Shown: positions 15,327 through 23,312 of the stretch, in pieces | How the letters are laid out: each line of letters starts with the position of its first letter | Position numbering within the stretch: the first letter of the stretch is position 1 | Made by a program: the position numbers and the translations under genes | From: JAFDCJ01 sp049669725 | GTDB lineage: Bacteria; Desulfobacterota; Desulfobacteria; Desulfobacterales; JAFDCJ01 | Assembly: GCA_049669725.1 (NCBI GenBank) | Contig: JBATKU010000537.1 | Location: forward strand, 1-34,045 | DNA: 34,045 bases | Direction: 5' to 3' | Notes under the pieces: model-generated | The model's input: the letters and a program-made list of their open reading frames with translations, nothing else | Databases searched by the model: none | What the model was told of the DNA's origin: nothing

Positions 15327-18300
15327 TCGACCTTATTTTTAGTTACCATAAACCAGACGAGTTCTCCGTTGGCACCCGAAGGCTTGGTTTGATCAACAAT
15401 GAAACCGGTTTCAATGAGCATGGTTTCAATGCTTTCAGGGGATCGATGATTGGGCCGGATTTGGTCGAGCTTGAGCCTGAAGTTATCAAGCCACCAGGCC
15501 CAGGGAGCACGGCGTGTCGGCGGTACAGCGGCTCTTAGGATCAGATGGCCTCCAGGGTTGATGCAATCGAAAAATTGCTTAAATGTCAGCTTCAGCTCAT
15601 CATCGTTGAGAAAATGAACGATGTCCAGCATAATTGCAAGGTTCACCGGTTGCGATACAGCCGGTATATCAGGAGCACCACCGGTTTTAACCGAGCCGCG
15701 CTTGCCAACAACCCTGGAAGCAACCCGAACCCGGCCGGCGTCCGGGTCGATTCCGGTTAATTTGGCACCGGGGAAGCGCTCGAGCAGCCAGGCGGCCGGC
15801 ACGCCATAGCCACAGCCAATGTCCATAATATGGTTAATTTCTTTGCAAGATTCCAATAATCGGGGCAGCTCCGTGAACATCGGATCGAAGTGCGTTTTAA
15901 ACCTGGCAAATAATCGGGGATAGGCTTCTAAATTTCTAAAACGTCTTAATACCCGATCTCGAATACTTCCGTCCAGGCGGCCGTCTTTTTTTCGGCTCCG
16001 AAGCCGATGTTTCAACAGCGGCGGCAGGATGACAAATGCCCCGACGAGAGAATAACCAATGCCAAGCAGGGACGTGATACCGGCGCTTCTCAACAGGGAG
16101 TGCTGGGCCGAACATAAAACGCCGAATCCGATAATGGTGGATGTCCCTGCCAGGAAAACGGTCATGCGGATCAGGCCGAAATATTGATGGGCCGGATCAC
16201 CGTATCGCTGATAAGAACGGACAAAAAAAAGTGAATAGTCAATGCCCATACCGACGACGATGATGGCCAGCATCAATCCGGGGATATCCAGGGGATGACC
16301 GATCAGCTTCAGCGTTCCAAGGGTGCTGATAAGTGCAAATAGGACGGGCAGCAGGGATATTAAGGTCAATGGCAGGTCAACAAAGTAAAGGAACAACAGA
16401 ACCATCACGCTCAATCCAATAATTACCAGCATTTTCGCAAAGGTGGCAAACAGCAGCCTTCCCAATTTTTGCGAAAAAAAGTTGGGATCAAACAGTTTCC
16501 CCAGCGTGTTGTATTTGGCATGGAATGCCTCGGCCCTATAGCCCTTTTGGGTTGTCAGGCTGCTGACTTGCAACCAGGTCTTTTTTTCCGGATCGGCTAT
16601 GATGCCCATTAATCCGAAAAACTTTTCGGGGATGGCCATGACTTCAGAGTCATAGGAATTTGTATTTAGCATTTCAAAAAACGGCTTAAACGCATCAACG
16701 GTGAAGCCAAGCTTCAAAGAGGCGTCCTTTATTGAATTTTCCAGTGCGGTGACCCGCGGACGATTCCAAAATTTTTTCCAGGCTGCAAAATTTTGCTGCT
16801 GTTTTTCCTTGCCGGGAAAGACCATTGAAGAAACAAAGCCTGAGGACAGCTCACCGGACCGCCGCTCATTTGCCATCATGTCCACCAGCCGGTCCCCTTT
16901 CTGCTGGAGTTCGTTCAGCGTTTCACCTTCCGTCATTAAATAGATCTTATTGAATACCATGCCCCAAACGGTTGAAACCATTTCTTCTGCAATTTTGGTT
17001 TCCGTGCTCACCGTGTTCATGGAACTGAGGCTGACATTAAAATCCGGTTTCGCGAAAAAAAGCATGACAACGGCGAAAAGGAGCGCCGCCAGGGCGCCCT
17101 TTTTGCCAGTTCCGGCGAATTTGTTAACCAGATTTTGAAGCGGCATCCGCCTTGACTGGGCGGCAGGCATCTCAGGGAAAATCATGGGAAAAACAGTGTG
17201 AACAAAAATAAACGAAAAAGAAATACCAAGGGCTGTGAACTGACCCAGTTGCTCCAGAATAGGAAATCCACTGAAATTCAGGGCTGCAAAAGCACCGATG
17301 GTCGTCAGGGCCGCCACCAGTCCAACGGCCCTAACCTCTTTCGACGCATCTTTGCCATAGGTTTTATAGGGCCGATCCAGGAACAACAGGTAGGCAATTC
17401 CGTGATCGACAGATATCGATATGATGGCCCCGCCGAACCCGAGCACCATGAGGGAAACCGAATCGTGGATCAGCGAAAACACGAAAAAGGCCGTCATCGC
17501 ACCTGCAATTGCCGGTAGCAGGGATAACAATCCCAGATAGGGTCGCGGGAAGGTGAAGATGAGCAGCAGCATAATGCCGATGGTTGCGAACAGGATGGCA
17601 TTGCGGACATCTTTTCTCACAATAAGCTCGTTATCCAGGGCCATCCGATAGGCGCCCATCGGCGTCAGGGTAACCTTGTGGCCGGATTTCGAATAAAGCT
17701 GTGCGACATCCGCCGCGATCGTTTCTATCAACGCAGTTGCCTGCCGGGCGAAGGCGGTATCGGTGCTAGATGCGGCTGAATCGGCGACGACCAGCAGGTG
17801 CCGGCTGTCTTTTGAAATGAGTTGGCCTTTGTAGACCCTTGCAGATTGGGTTGGCGCCAGGTGCACCAGCCGGGCCATTACGATATTCTTAAGCCCCAGG
17901 GGGTCTTTGGAAAAGAATTCAGCCTGCCCGATGCCCTCGAGGTTGTACAGTGATATTTGCATATCAGAAATTTTATCTTTAACTTTGTGAGGATTCAGCA
18001 ATGGTTCGACTTGAATTTGCAGATCTTCAGTTGAGAACAGCAGCGGAAGATGGTTTAAAATATGAAATGCCAGATCCGGTATCAGGGATTGAAAATCCTG
18101 CAAGCCCACCTTTTTAAATAGTTTGCTTTGACGCAGGCTTTGTTCAACCCGCCGGCCGCATTCAACCAGGAGATCTAAATTTTCCTCCGCTAGACTGACG
18201 TCGATGATAAGCTGGTCTTGAATCGGGTGGTTTTTGAAAATATAGAGGGCGTCGGAAATTACGGGATCCCCCTTCGGCAGAAAGCTGACGATATCCGCTT

Positions 18301-18394
18301 CGATGTCTAAACGAGACAATCCGACAGCAAATAAGGCGGTCACCACAACCAGAGTTATGATGACGCGGCGCCAGTGAAAAGAGTTTGAATTCAT
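15323..18394 (-). CDS. MMPL/RND-type lipid exporter fused to a SAM-dependent methyltransferase
   Basis: A 1023-residue two-part protein. Residues 1 to about 800 form an MMPL/RND exporter: a short N-terminal helix, a periplasmic domain, helix bundle 1 (about 260-430, starting NAILFATIGIMLLLIFTF), a second periplasmic domain, and helix bundle 2 (about 660-800). Residues about 815-1023 are a class I methyltransferase with motif I IMDIGCGYG (856-864), GIDPD after strand 2, and CINPGGHLILRA. No frameshift is involved; one frame spans both parts. MMPL pumps move hydrophobic lipids across the inner membrane and are part of aryl-polyene loci; there, methyltransferases are separate proteins. The ATG at 18394 has no good ribosome binding site. 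Next gene upstream ends 35 bases away. Confidence 0.9.
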   Translation of the reverse strand: MNSNSFHWRRVIITLVVVTALFAVGLSRLDIEADIVSFLPKGDPVISDALYIFKNHPIQDQLIIDVSLAEENLDLLVECGRRVEQSLRQSKLFKKVGLQDFQSLIPDLAFHILNHLPLLFSTEDLQIQVEPLLNPHKVKDKISDMQISLYNLEGIGQAEFFSKDPLGLKNIVMARLVHLAPTQSARVYKGQLISKDSRHLLVVADSAASSTDTAFARQATALIETIAADVAQLYSKSGHKVTLTPMGAYRMALDNELIVRKDVRNAILFATIGIMLLLIFTFPRPYLGLLSLLPAIAGAMTAFFVFSLIHDSVSLMVLGFGGAIISISVDHGIAYLLFLDRPYKTYGKDASKEVRAVGLVAALTTIGAFAALNFSGFPILEQLGQFTALGISFSFIFVHTVFPMIFPEMPAAQSRRMPLQNLVNKFAGTGKKGALAALLFAVVMLFFAKPDFNVSLSSMNTVSTETKIAEEMVSTVWGMVFNKIYLMTEGETLNELQQKGDRLVDMMANERRSGELSSGFVSSMVFPGKEKQQQNFAAWKKFWNRPRVTALENSIKDASLKLGFTVDAFKPFFEMLNTNSYDSEVMAIPEKFFGLMGIIADPEKKTWLQVSSLTTQKGYRAEAFHAKYNTLGKLFDPNFFSQKLGRLLFATFAKMLVIIGLSVMVLLFLYFVDLPLTLISLLPVLFALISTLGTLKLIGHPLDIPGLMLAIIVVGMGIDYSLFFVRSYQRYGDPAHQYFGLIRMTVFLAGTSTIIGFGVLCSAQHSLLRSAGITSLLGIGYSLVGAFVILPPLLKHRLRSRKKDGRLDGSIRDRVLRRFRNLEAYPRLFARFKTHFDPMFTELPRLLESCKEINHIMDIGCGYGVPAAWLLERFPGAKLTGIDPDAGRVRVASRVVGKRGSVKTGGAPDIPAVSQPVNLAIMLDIVHFLNDDELKLTFKQFFDCINPGGHLILRAAVPPTRRAPWAWWLDNFRLKLDQIRPNHRSPESIETMLIETGFIVDQTKPSGANGELVWFMVTKNKVE

Positions 18395-18429
18395 ATGCTT
18401 GCTGAATTTTGTGATAGAGTTGACTTTTC

Positions 18430-19170
18430 TCAGTAAATTTCAAATCCGAAATAGGCTAAAATCAGTTTCATAATAATAACCAGTATCATAACATGCGCTG
18501 CGATGACCGGCAGTTTGTGGCGATGATAAAACTCATTCCATTTTTGGATTCGTCCGAGCCCGCCCAATAATCTTCGAAATCTATCAAGGCCCATTTTCCT
18601 GCTATTGTCCGTGCGGGAGTTGCTCTGAAACGCAAAGGCGGGATAGGCGGCATAAAAATGGTCGGGCCAATTTTTCAGAAGGTCATCATACGGTGTTCCC
18701 TGCCATTGGGTTTTAATCAGCGATTCGGCGAATTGGCGATTTAAAACATAGCCATGGGCCAGACAGCGATACTTTATTTTCAATACCGATCGGTTCTCGG
18801 TCTTCTTACTGTTTGAAACCAAACATCCAAAGAACAGTGCGTTCCAAGAGTCGGTGCCTGATAAAAAATCGACACAGTTTTTTAGACCGGCCGGGCTGAA
18901 GCGTTCGAACAGAATATCATCTTCGAATATGACGATATTGCCGGCCCCTGCCTGAAGCCCTTTTTTTATGCAGGCCATATGGGAGTTGAATATACCTTCT
19001 TCACAATTGTGCGGATGCTTTTGAAATATGACAAATTCCGCCTTATCGGCCAGACCGACATTTTCAAATTGTACTTTAGCATGGGCGCGTCTGTCTGCCC
19101 GCTCTTCGATTGAGATGCAGTAGACTTTGTCAAAATACCCCCAGTATGTATCAAGCGTCTCAGCGTTCAT
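18430..19170 (-). CDS. GT25-family-like glycosyltransferase with C-terminal membrane anchor
   Basis: A 246-residue protein. The start FDKVYCISIEERADRRAHAK matches the N-terminus of glycosyltransferase family 25 (LPS biosynthesis), with the EDD metal/nucleotide motif at 83-85 in VIFEDDILF and the AHGYVLNRQFAESLI stretch. A hydrophobic helix at about 222-244 near the C-terminus would anchor it at the membrane. GT25 enzymes add hexoses to lipooligosaccharide or other lipid-linked glycans. It sits nine bases downstream of the FMN-binding lipoprotein and 35 bases upstream of the MMPL gene, in the same direction. A role in glycosylating the exported lipid is plausible but inferred. Confidence 0.8.
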   Translation of the reverse strand: MNAETLDTYWGYFDKVYCISIEERADRRAHAKVQFENVGLADKAEFVIFQKHPHNCEEGIFNSHMACIKKGLQAGAGNIVIFEDDILFERFSPAGLKNCVDFLSGTDSWNALFFGCLVSNSKKTENRSVLKIKYRCLAHGYVLNRQFAESLIKTQWQGTPYDDLLKNWPDHFYAAYPAFAFQSNSRTDNSRKMGLDRFRRLLGGLGRIQKWNEFYHRHKLPVIAAHVMILVIIMKLILAYFGFEIY

Positions 19171-19178
19171 TGCAGGAA

Positions 19179-19568
19179 TTAATTCCCATAAGCTTTCTCA
19201 ATGGCGTTTTGAACAGCATTCATAATCACGCGACTGCTGTTGGTCGCCCCGCTGACTGCATCGACTTTTGTAGACTGGTTGGCGATGATTCTTTCAACGA
19301 TCGCCGCTTCGGCGATACCGCCCCTCCAGGCCTGGTGTTGTAAAATTTCGATATTGACAATGCTGTTGTCTTTAATGGTCACCTGAACCGTAGCTTTGTT
19401 CGGCCCGCCCCGGTAGCTGCCTTCATATGTTCCGTCTTTGAGATTGGTATGATCAACGCTCCCTCCGGTAACCGGGGTTTCCGCGCACCCCAACAACATG
19501 GTGACCATTAATAGCACACTAATCCCAGCATACATCAAACCGATTGAATTTTTTTTCCTCGGAGGCAT
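19179..19568 (-). CDS. FMN-binding domain lipoprotein (covalent flavin, PF04205)
   Basis: A 129-residue lipoprotein. Its signal sequence ends LLMVTMLLGC with the lipidated C28. The remainder is a single FMN_bind domain beginning DGTYEGSYRGGP and containing the ApbE flavinylation motif SGATNSS at 106-112; the acceptor position, normally Thr, is Ser111. Such domains sit on the outer face of the membrane and pass electrons to or from periplasmic or membrane partners. No partner flavoprotein, ApbE or Rnf/Nqr subunit is in the window. It heads the minus-strand group FMN-GT25-MMPL-deacetylase, so a redox step on the exported product or its glycan is conceivable. Confidence 0.85.
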   Translation of the reverse strand: MPPRKKNSIGLMYAGISVLLMVTMLLGCAETPVTGGSVDHTNLKDGTYEGSYRGGPNKATVQVTIKDNSIVNIEILQHQAWRGGIAEAAIVERIIANQSTKVDAVSGATNSSRVIMNAVQNAIEKAYGN

Positions 19569-19628
19569 TTGACTTTTCCCCTTCTAAAAATTTGAACCTG
19601 TGTTAAGATAGATTTTACAAATTTATCA

Positions 19629-19822
19629 AGAAGTGGTTTCAAGACCTCAGATTAGGTTCAATGGCCGCGTTGCCCCGCAAAGCCGGATTCAGCGCCTATT
19701 TTATTAGGCTAAGGTGCATCACAGGCCTCTTCAAAATGCTCACATACTACCGTGTATGCTGCGCTTTTCCATCGGCCTGCGCCTTGCCCTTGAACCTAAT
19801 CTGAGGTCTTGAAACCACTTCT
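19629..19822. mobile_element. 194-bp MITE-like element with perfect 33-bp terminal inverted repeats
   Basis: The left end 19629-19661 (starting AGAAGTGGTTTCAAGACC) and the right end 19790-19822 (ending GGTCTTGAAACCACTTCT) are exact inverse complements over 33 bases. The 128-bp interior has no open frame of note and contains a small hairpin (CATAC ... GTATG near 19743-19758). No transposase and no obvious target duplication were found. It occupies most of the gap between two divergent genes. Confidence 0.75.
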
Positions 19823-19836
19823 ACCCGAATAATAAA

Positions 19837-20184
19837 ATGAGCATTATCAAGCGAATATCCGAAACCGAATATGTTCGTTCCGCAATCGAGGATAAAGCTG
19901 ATTTAAGCGCTTTTAAGGAAAAGCCCTCTATCCGCGTTATTCTTGGTGTATCGGCCATCTGTTTCAGCTATATCATCGGTTGGCCCGCCATCAGCGTGTT
20001 AGGAGCCCTTGCCATTTATCTTAACAGACCCTTACTGATTGCCATTGGCGGGCCTTTGGTATACGGATTGTCCCATCTGGTGTTTCTGCTCGGAATGTAT
20101 CTTGCCGGTTACAACTATACAAAAATTTTTCTGCGCTGGGCCACCCGGGTTGCCGTGGAAAAATGGGTGAGCAAAAATACTTAA
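19837..20184 (+). CDS. small integral membrane protein, function unknown
   Basis: A 115-residue protein. About 30 polar N-terminal residues (ISETEYVRSAIEDKADLSAF) are followed by hydrophobic segments near 32-60 and 65-95 and a basic C-terminal tail (WATRVAVEKWVSKN). Glycine- and proline-containing helices such as LLIAIGGPLVYGLSHLVFLLG suggest two or three membrane passes. No family recognised. Its start is 14 bases after the end of the MITE-like element and has no visible ribosome binding site, so its original upstream region has probably been displaced. It lies on the opposite strand to both flanking groups. Confidence 0.55.
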   Translation: MSIIKRISETEYVRSAIEDKADLSAFKEKPSIRVILGVSAICFSYIIGWPAISVLGALAIYLNRPLLIAIGGPLVYGLSHLVFLLGMYLAGYNYTKIFLRWATRVAVEKWVSKNT

Positions 20185-20320
20185 CCTGTTACGGGTTACG
20201 GGTTGCGTGGGACAACCAGACCATTCCGAATTCGAAATCCTCTATCCTCTGTTTTCTGACACCTAAGACCTAAAATATCTTAATCAATGTTTATGTGATG
20301 GCGGGATACCAGCACTTTTA

Positions 20321-20914
20321 TTATTGCCGACTGATTTTGGCCTCCTTTCTTTTAAGTATTTCCTCTGAAATATTGCGCCGATGACCGTAATAGATCAACC
20401 CCACGGTCGCCAGCACGACTGCAGTGGACCGTGGATCAAAATTACAGGCCGGCAGGGTGCCGACACCCAGGATACCTACCATCACAAACGATCCAACAAA
20501 GGGGATGCGAATCAGGGCGAATGTTGCCAGCCAGGCCAGAGCCGAGATTCCGGCAGCCATCGGTGCGATGATTGTTGTAAATCCGAGATAATTGGCCACC
20601 CCCTTTCCCCCGCGAAATTGGTGAAAGCAGGGGTAACGGTTGCCCAGTATTAAGGCCAGGCCGCCGATGGGCACCAGAGCAGTTGAGAGCAGGTTAATGC
20701 ATACCAGGGCGACACCAATGGCCCGTCCCATATCCAGCAACCATACCAGGGCAGCCGTGGGCAATCCTGCCTGTCGGTAAACATTGACGACACCCGGATT
20801 GCCGCTGAACTCCCCTCGCGGGTCCTCTTTCCCCAAAATTTTAAACAGCAGAATCGAAAAATTTATGGAGCCTGCCAAATAAGCGAATATGATTGATAGT
20901 ATTAGGGTTTTCAT
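20321..20914 (-). CDS. plsY: PlsY-like glycerol-3-phosphate acyltransferase
   Basis: A 197-residue membrane protein of the PlsY family, which transfers an acyl group from acyl-phosphate to glycerol-3-phosphate. Family features are GSINFS (15-20), the first motif SGNPGVVNVYR (37-47), a degenerate LDMGRAIG where LDxxKG is usual, the second motif GNRYPCFHQFRGGKGVAN (91-108), and GHRRNI near residue 180. Several positions differ from housekeeping PlsY: the usual GxTN of motif 1 is GVVN, the Lys of DxxKG is Arg, and the His of GHxxP is Asn. It ends the minus-strand lipid operon, so it may be a dedicated paralogue that esterifies the product to a glycerol or other headgroup. Confidence 0.85.
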   Translation of the reverse strand: MKTLILSIIFAYLAGSINFSILLFKILGKEDPRGEFSGNPGVVNVYRQAGLPTAALVWLLDMGRAIGVALVCINLLSTALVPIGGLALILGNRYPCFHQFRGGKGVANYLGFTTIIAPMAAGISALAWLATFALIRIPFVGSFVMVGILGVGTLPACNFDPRSTAVVLATVGLIYYGHRRNISEEILKRKEAKISRQ

Positions 20915-20980
20915 CCGCCATAAACCGCTGTCCGTGTCCCAGTATGAATCTCAATATCAAAAACCATTAACAAATAACCT

Positions 20981-21955
20981 CTACTGATTTCTGCGATGAG
21001 ATTTAAAAAAATCCCAGATTATTTCAGCGGCGTCAAAATTTTTGAGAGGGTCATCTTCAGCCAGATCAGCAGTAAAATACCTTCCGGGCCAGACATGGCC
21101 CCAGTTTTCGATGAGATAAAGGGTCACCTCGGTATCGTTGCGGCAAACCCCCCAGGATTTAATTTGGACGCGTCCGTTTCTTAAGTTGGTGTCGGCTGCT
21201 TTGGGGTTGCAGCCATTATGCCTGACCCAGAATTCGATTGATTTTTCGACCGGCCAAAACGTCTGGGTTCCTCCTCGATGAAGACTGACGCCGCCTCTAT
21301 AAGTGATGTCATCATCAGCCAGACCATGAAAACTGATCACCGAAAGCGGCTGGATGGGATCCGGGATTCGCCATTCCGGCTCCTCCGCCGAAGGCTGGCC
21401 GCCGATGGATGCTGCCAACGGTGCAACGGCCGCCAGAAGGTCACCCCTTTCGGCTGCAAATCGATACACCAGCATGCCGCCGTTGGAAAATCCCACCATA
21501 TAGATGCGATCGGGGTCGATCTTTAAGCGGGACCTCACATCCTCGATAGCAGCCGCTACAAACCCGACATCATCGACCTTATCACTGGCCGCTTTACCGC
21601 AGCAATGTCCGGCGTTCCAATGCTGAAAAAATCCGAATATTCCCATTCCATTGGGATACATAACAATAAAGTTCTCCCTGTCGGCCAGGTCACTGAAACC
21701 GGAGAATTTTTCCATACCCTGGGCGGTATCAAATGCGCCGTGGATGACGACCACCAGCGGGAGGGCACTCCGGGGGTTATAAGCCGCCGGGATATGTACC
21801 AGGTATGTGCGGCGCGCGCCCATTATGCGGATATCCAACGAGTTTTTGTAGGTTTTAGGCCCCACGGGATGATCATTCGGTAGGGAGGCCGTGCAGCCCG
21901 TGTAAAGGAGAACAAGAATAATAAGAATAATTAAGTTATATGTTCTCTTCATCAT
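20981..21955 (-). CDS. secreted lipoprotein esterase, PHB-depolymerase/LpqC type
   Basis: A 324-residue alpha/beta hydrolase. A lipoprotein signal ends LLYTGC (C21). The oxyanion loop is VVVIHGAFD near 69-76, the nucleophile elbow is GFSNGG with S157, and the likely catalytic His is in NWGHVWPG near residue 292. These features match the PHB depolymerase/feruloyl-esterase-like family (PF10503). A cysteine pair in HCCGKAASD near 117-125 is a family feature. It would hydrolyse an ester outside the cytoplasm. Placed between the dehydratase and the PlsY-like gene (17 bases from the dehydratase stop), it may trim or transfer the exported acyl product; no substrate can be named. Confidence 0.85.
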   Translation of the reverse strand: MMKRTYNLIILIILVLLYTGCTASLPNDHPVGPKTYKNSLDIRIMGARRTYLVHIPAAYNPRSALPLVVVIHGAFDTAQGMEKFSGFSDLADRENFIVMYPNGMGIFGFFQHWNAGHCCGKAASDKVDDVGFVAAAIEDVRSRLKIDPDRIYMVGFSNGGMLVYRFAAERGDLLAAVAPLAASIGGQPSAEEPEWRIPDPIQPLSVISFHGLADDDITYRGGVSLHRGGTQTFWPVEKSIEFWVRHNGCNPKAADTNLRNGRVQIKSWGVCRNDTEVTLYLIENWGHVWPGRYFTADLAEDDPLKNFDAAEIIWDFFKSHRRNQ

Positions 21956-21971
21956 TGTGTTCCTTTCTGAT

Positions 21972-22853
21972 CTATATTTTTCCCCGACTTTCCATAATCC
22001 ATTCAGGCGGTTTCATTTTTCCACCACTTACATCCCGCATCTGGACGCCCAGAGCAATTTCAAAAAGGGTATTATCTTCGTCGTAAATATAAATGTCAAA
22101 TACCAACACTTCCGAATCCGTTTGGACTGGAATGGCGGTGCTGATATAGGTATTCCCCGGCCGGGTCGGTTTGACGATAAGCCGCTTTGCAACTCCCACG
22201 GGAAACGCAACCACCCCGCTATATCGCTGCCCCCAAACGCAGGCGGCATGAAAGGCTGCATCCAGGATAAACGGTGAACCCAACTGTCCGGTTGGATCGA
22301 TGGAGTCGCTTATTATCGGAGCTCGAAGTTTTGCAATCGCTCCGCTTTTATGAATGGTAAGGTTTTCCGAGATATTTTGATAGGCTAAACCGAAAGGGAC
22401 AAGCTCGTGGTAGATTTGATCCGGCGAAATTTCCAGAAAACCGCTTTCCCCGAACAATAGGGGATTATGGAGATACGCGGCAACCTTCGGCTTTATACAG
22501 GTATAATGGACGGTTACATGCTCTTTGATACGGGTGATGGCAGCATTCTTCGACCTGTTTTTGGTCTGCAATACGGCGGTGATATCACCGTTTTCAAAGA
22601 GCGTGATGCTGCACAGGGCGTCAATTTTTTTTGTGTCGGGTGGAATAAAAAGGAATTTATCAAAGGCGGTGTCCGTAATAGCTGTGATATTGGTCTCCGG
22701 CGCAAATTCTTTGACTGCCTGCCCCAGAACCTGCATGGCTTCCACAGCCGGGTACACGGCACTTCCTTCAAAACGGTGGTCCTGGAGATAGGGAAAAACA
22801 GCGATTCCAACCGGCAGACGAACCGTCTTATTTATTTGGGGAAGATCTGCCAT
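21972..22853 (-). CDS. stand-alone polyketide-synthase-type dehydratase (double hotdog)
   Basis: A 293-residue protein equal to a single PKS dehydratase domain (PF14765). The first hotdog carries HRFEGSAVYP (residues 26-35), an exact HxxxGxxxxP motif with catalytic H26. The second hotdog carries LDAAFHA (197-203) with catalytic D198 and H202 in the DxxxQ/H position. It should remove water from beta-hydroxyacyl-ACP, or isomerise double bonds. Free-standing DH domains of modular type are unusual beside type-II ketosynthases. Its start overlaps the end of the thioesterase gene by 22 bases, which implies translational coupling. Confidence 0.85.
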   Translation of the reverse strand: MADLPQINKTVRLPVGIAVFPYLQDHRFEGSAVYPAVEAMQVLGQAVKEFAPETNITAITDTAFDKFLFIPPDTKKIDALCSITLFENGDITAVLQTKNRSKNAAITRIKEHVTVHYTCIKPKVAAYLHNPLLFGESGFLEISPDQIYHELVPFGLAYQNISENLTIHKSGAIAKLRAPIISDSIDPTGQLGSPFILDAAFHAACVWGQRYSGVVAFPVGVAKRLIVKPTRPGNTYISTAIPVQTDSEVLVFDIYIYDEDNTLFEIALGVQMRDVSGGKMKPPEWIMESRGKI

Positions 22854-23311
22854 AGGTGAGCCGTCTTTTCATCTACCTCTACCGGTATGCCGGAAGCATT
22901 GATGGCACAGTGGCGCGTGAAGCCTTTGCAGACAATTTCATGGGTCAACTCATGGGTAATCACATAATCAAAGCGCAGCCTTACCCTCTCAAGTACCGAC
23001 GGCCGGGTATGGATACAGATGACATCATCATAATACAGGGAGGCGTAGTAGGTGACGCCGATTTCTATCACCGGATAAACATAACCGCTTTCCTCGATTT
23101 CTCGATAGGGGTAGGCGCTATCACGCATCAGTGAAGCCCGGCCGAATTCAAAATAGCGCAGATGATTGGCATGGTAGACGACCTGGGAGCGGTCCGTATC
23201 GGCGTAGAGCGTGCGTTGTTTGCAGCGGTGCCATACCAGACCGCCGGTTTTATCTCTTACATAGCGCCCGTCGCCGTCGAGTAATTCTGGAATGAAGGGT
23301 TGCGGCTTCAA
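22832..23311 (-). CDS. 4-hydroxybenzoyl-CoA thioesterase-family (hotdog) protein
   Basis: A 159-residue hotdog thioesterase. The active-site segment LYADTDRSQVVYHANHLRYF aligns with the 4HBT motif, with D40 at the catalytic Asp position and the family VxYxxYxxxFE pattern after it. The long frame extends upstream into the ketosynthase, but the real start is probably the TTG at 23311. That codon lies one base after the ketosynthase TAA with AAAGGGG six to seven bases before it. The enzyme would release an acyl chain from ACP or CoA; in aryl-polyene loci a similar protein is present. It is flanked by a ketosynthase and the dehydratase in one operon. Confidence 0.85.
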   Translation of the reverse strand: MKPQPFIPELLDGDGRYVRDKTGGLVWHRCKQRTLYADTDRSQVVYHANHLRYFEFGRASLMRDSAYPYREIEESGYVYPVIEIGVTYYASLYYDDVICIHTRPSVLERVRLRFDYVITHELTHEIVCKGFTRHCAINASGIPVEVDEKTAHLWQIFPK

Positions 23312-23312
23312 A

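Noticed and set aside
18162..18443. Alternative minus-strand frame overlapping the start of the MMPL gene
   Set aside because: It is out of frame with a clearly conserved MMPL N-terminus and has no domain pattern of its own.
20185..20320. Possible terminator or gene between the small membrane protein and the PlsY-like gene
   Set aside because: Only a short ACGGGTT direct repeat is visible; no stem followed by a T-run and no coding pattern.
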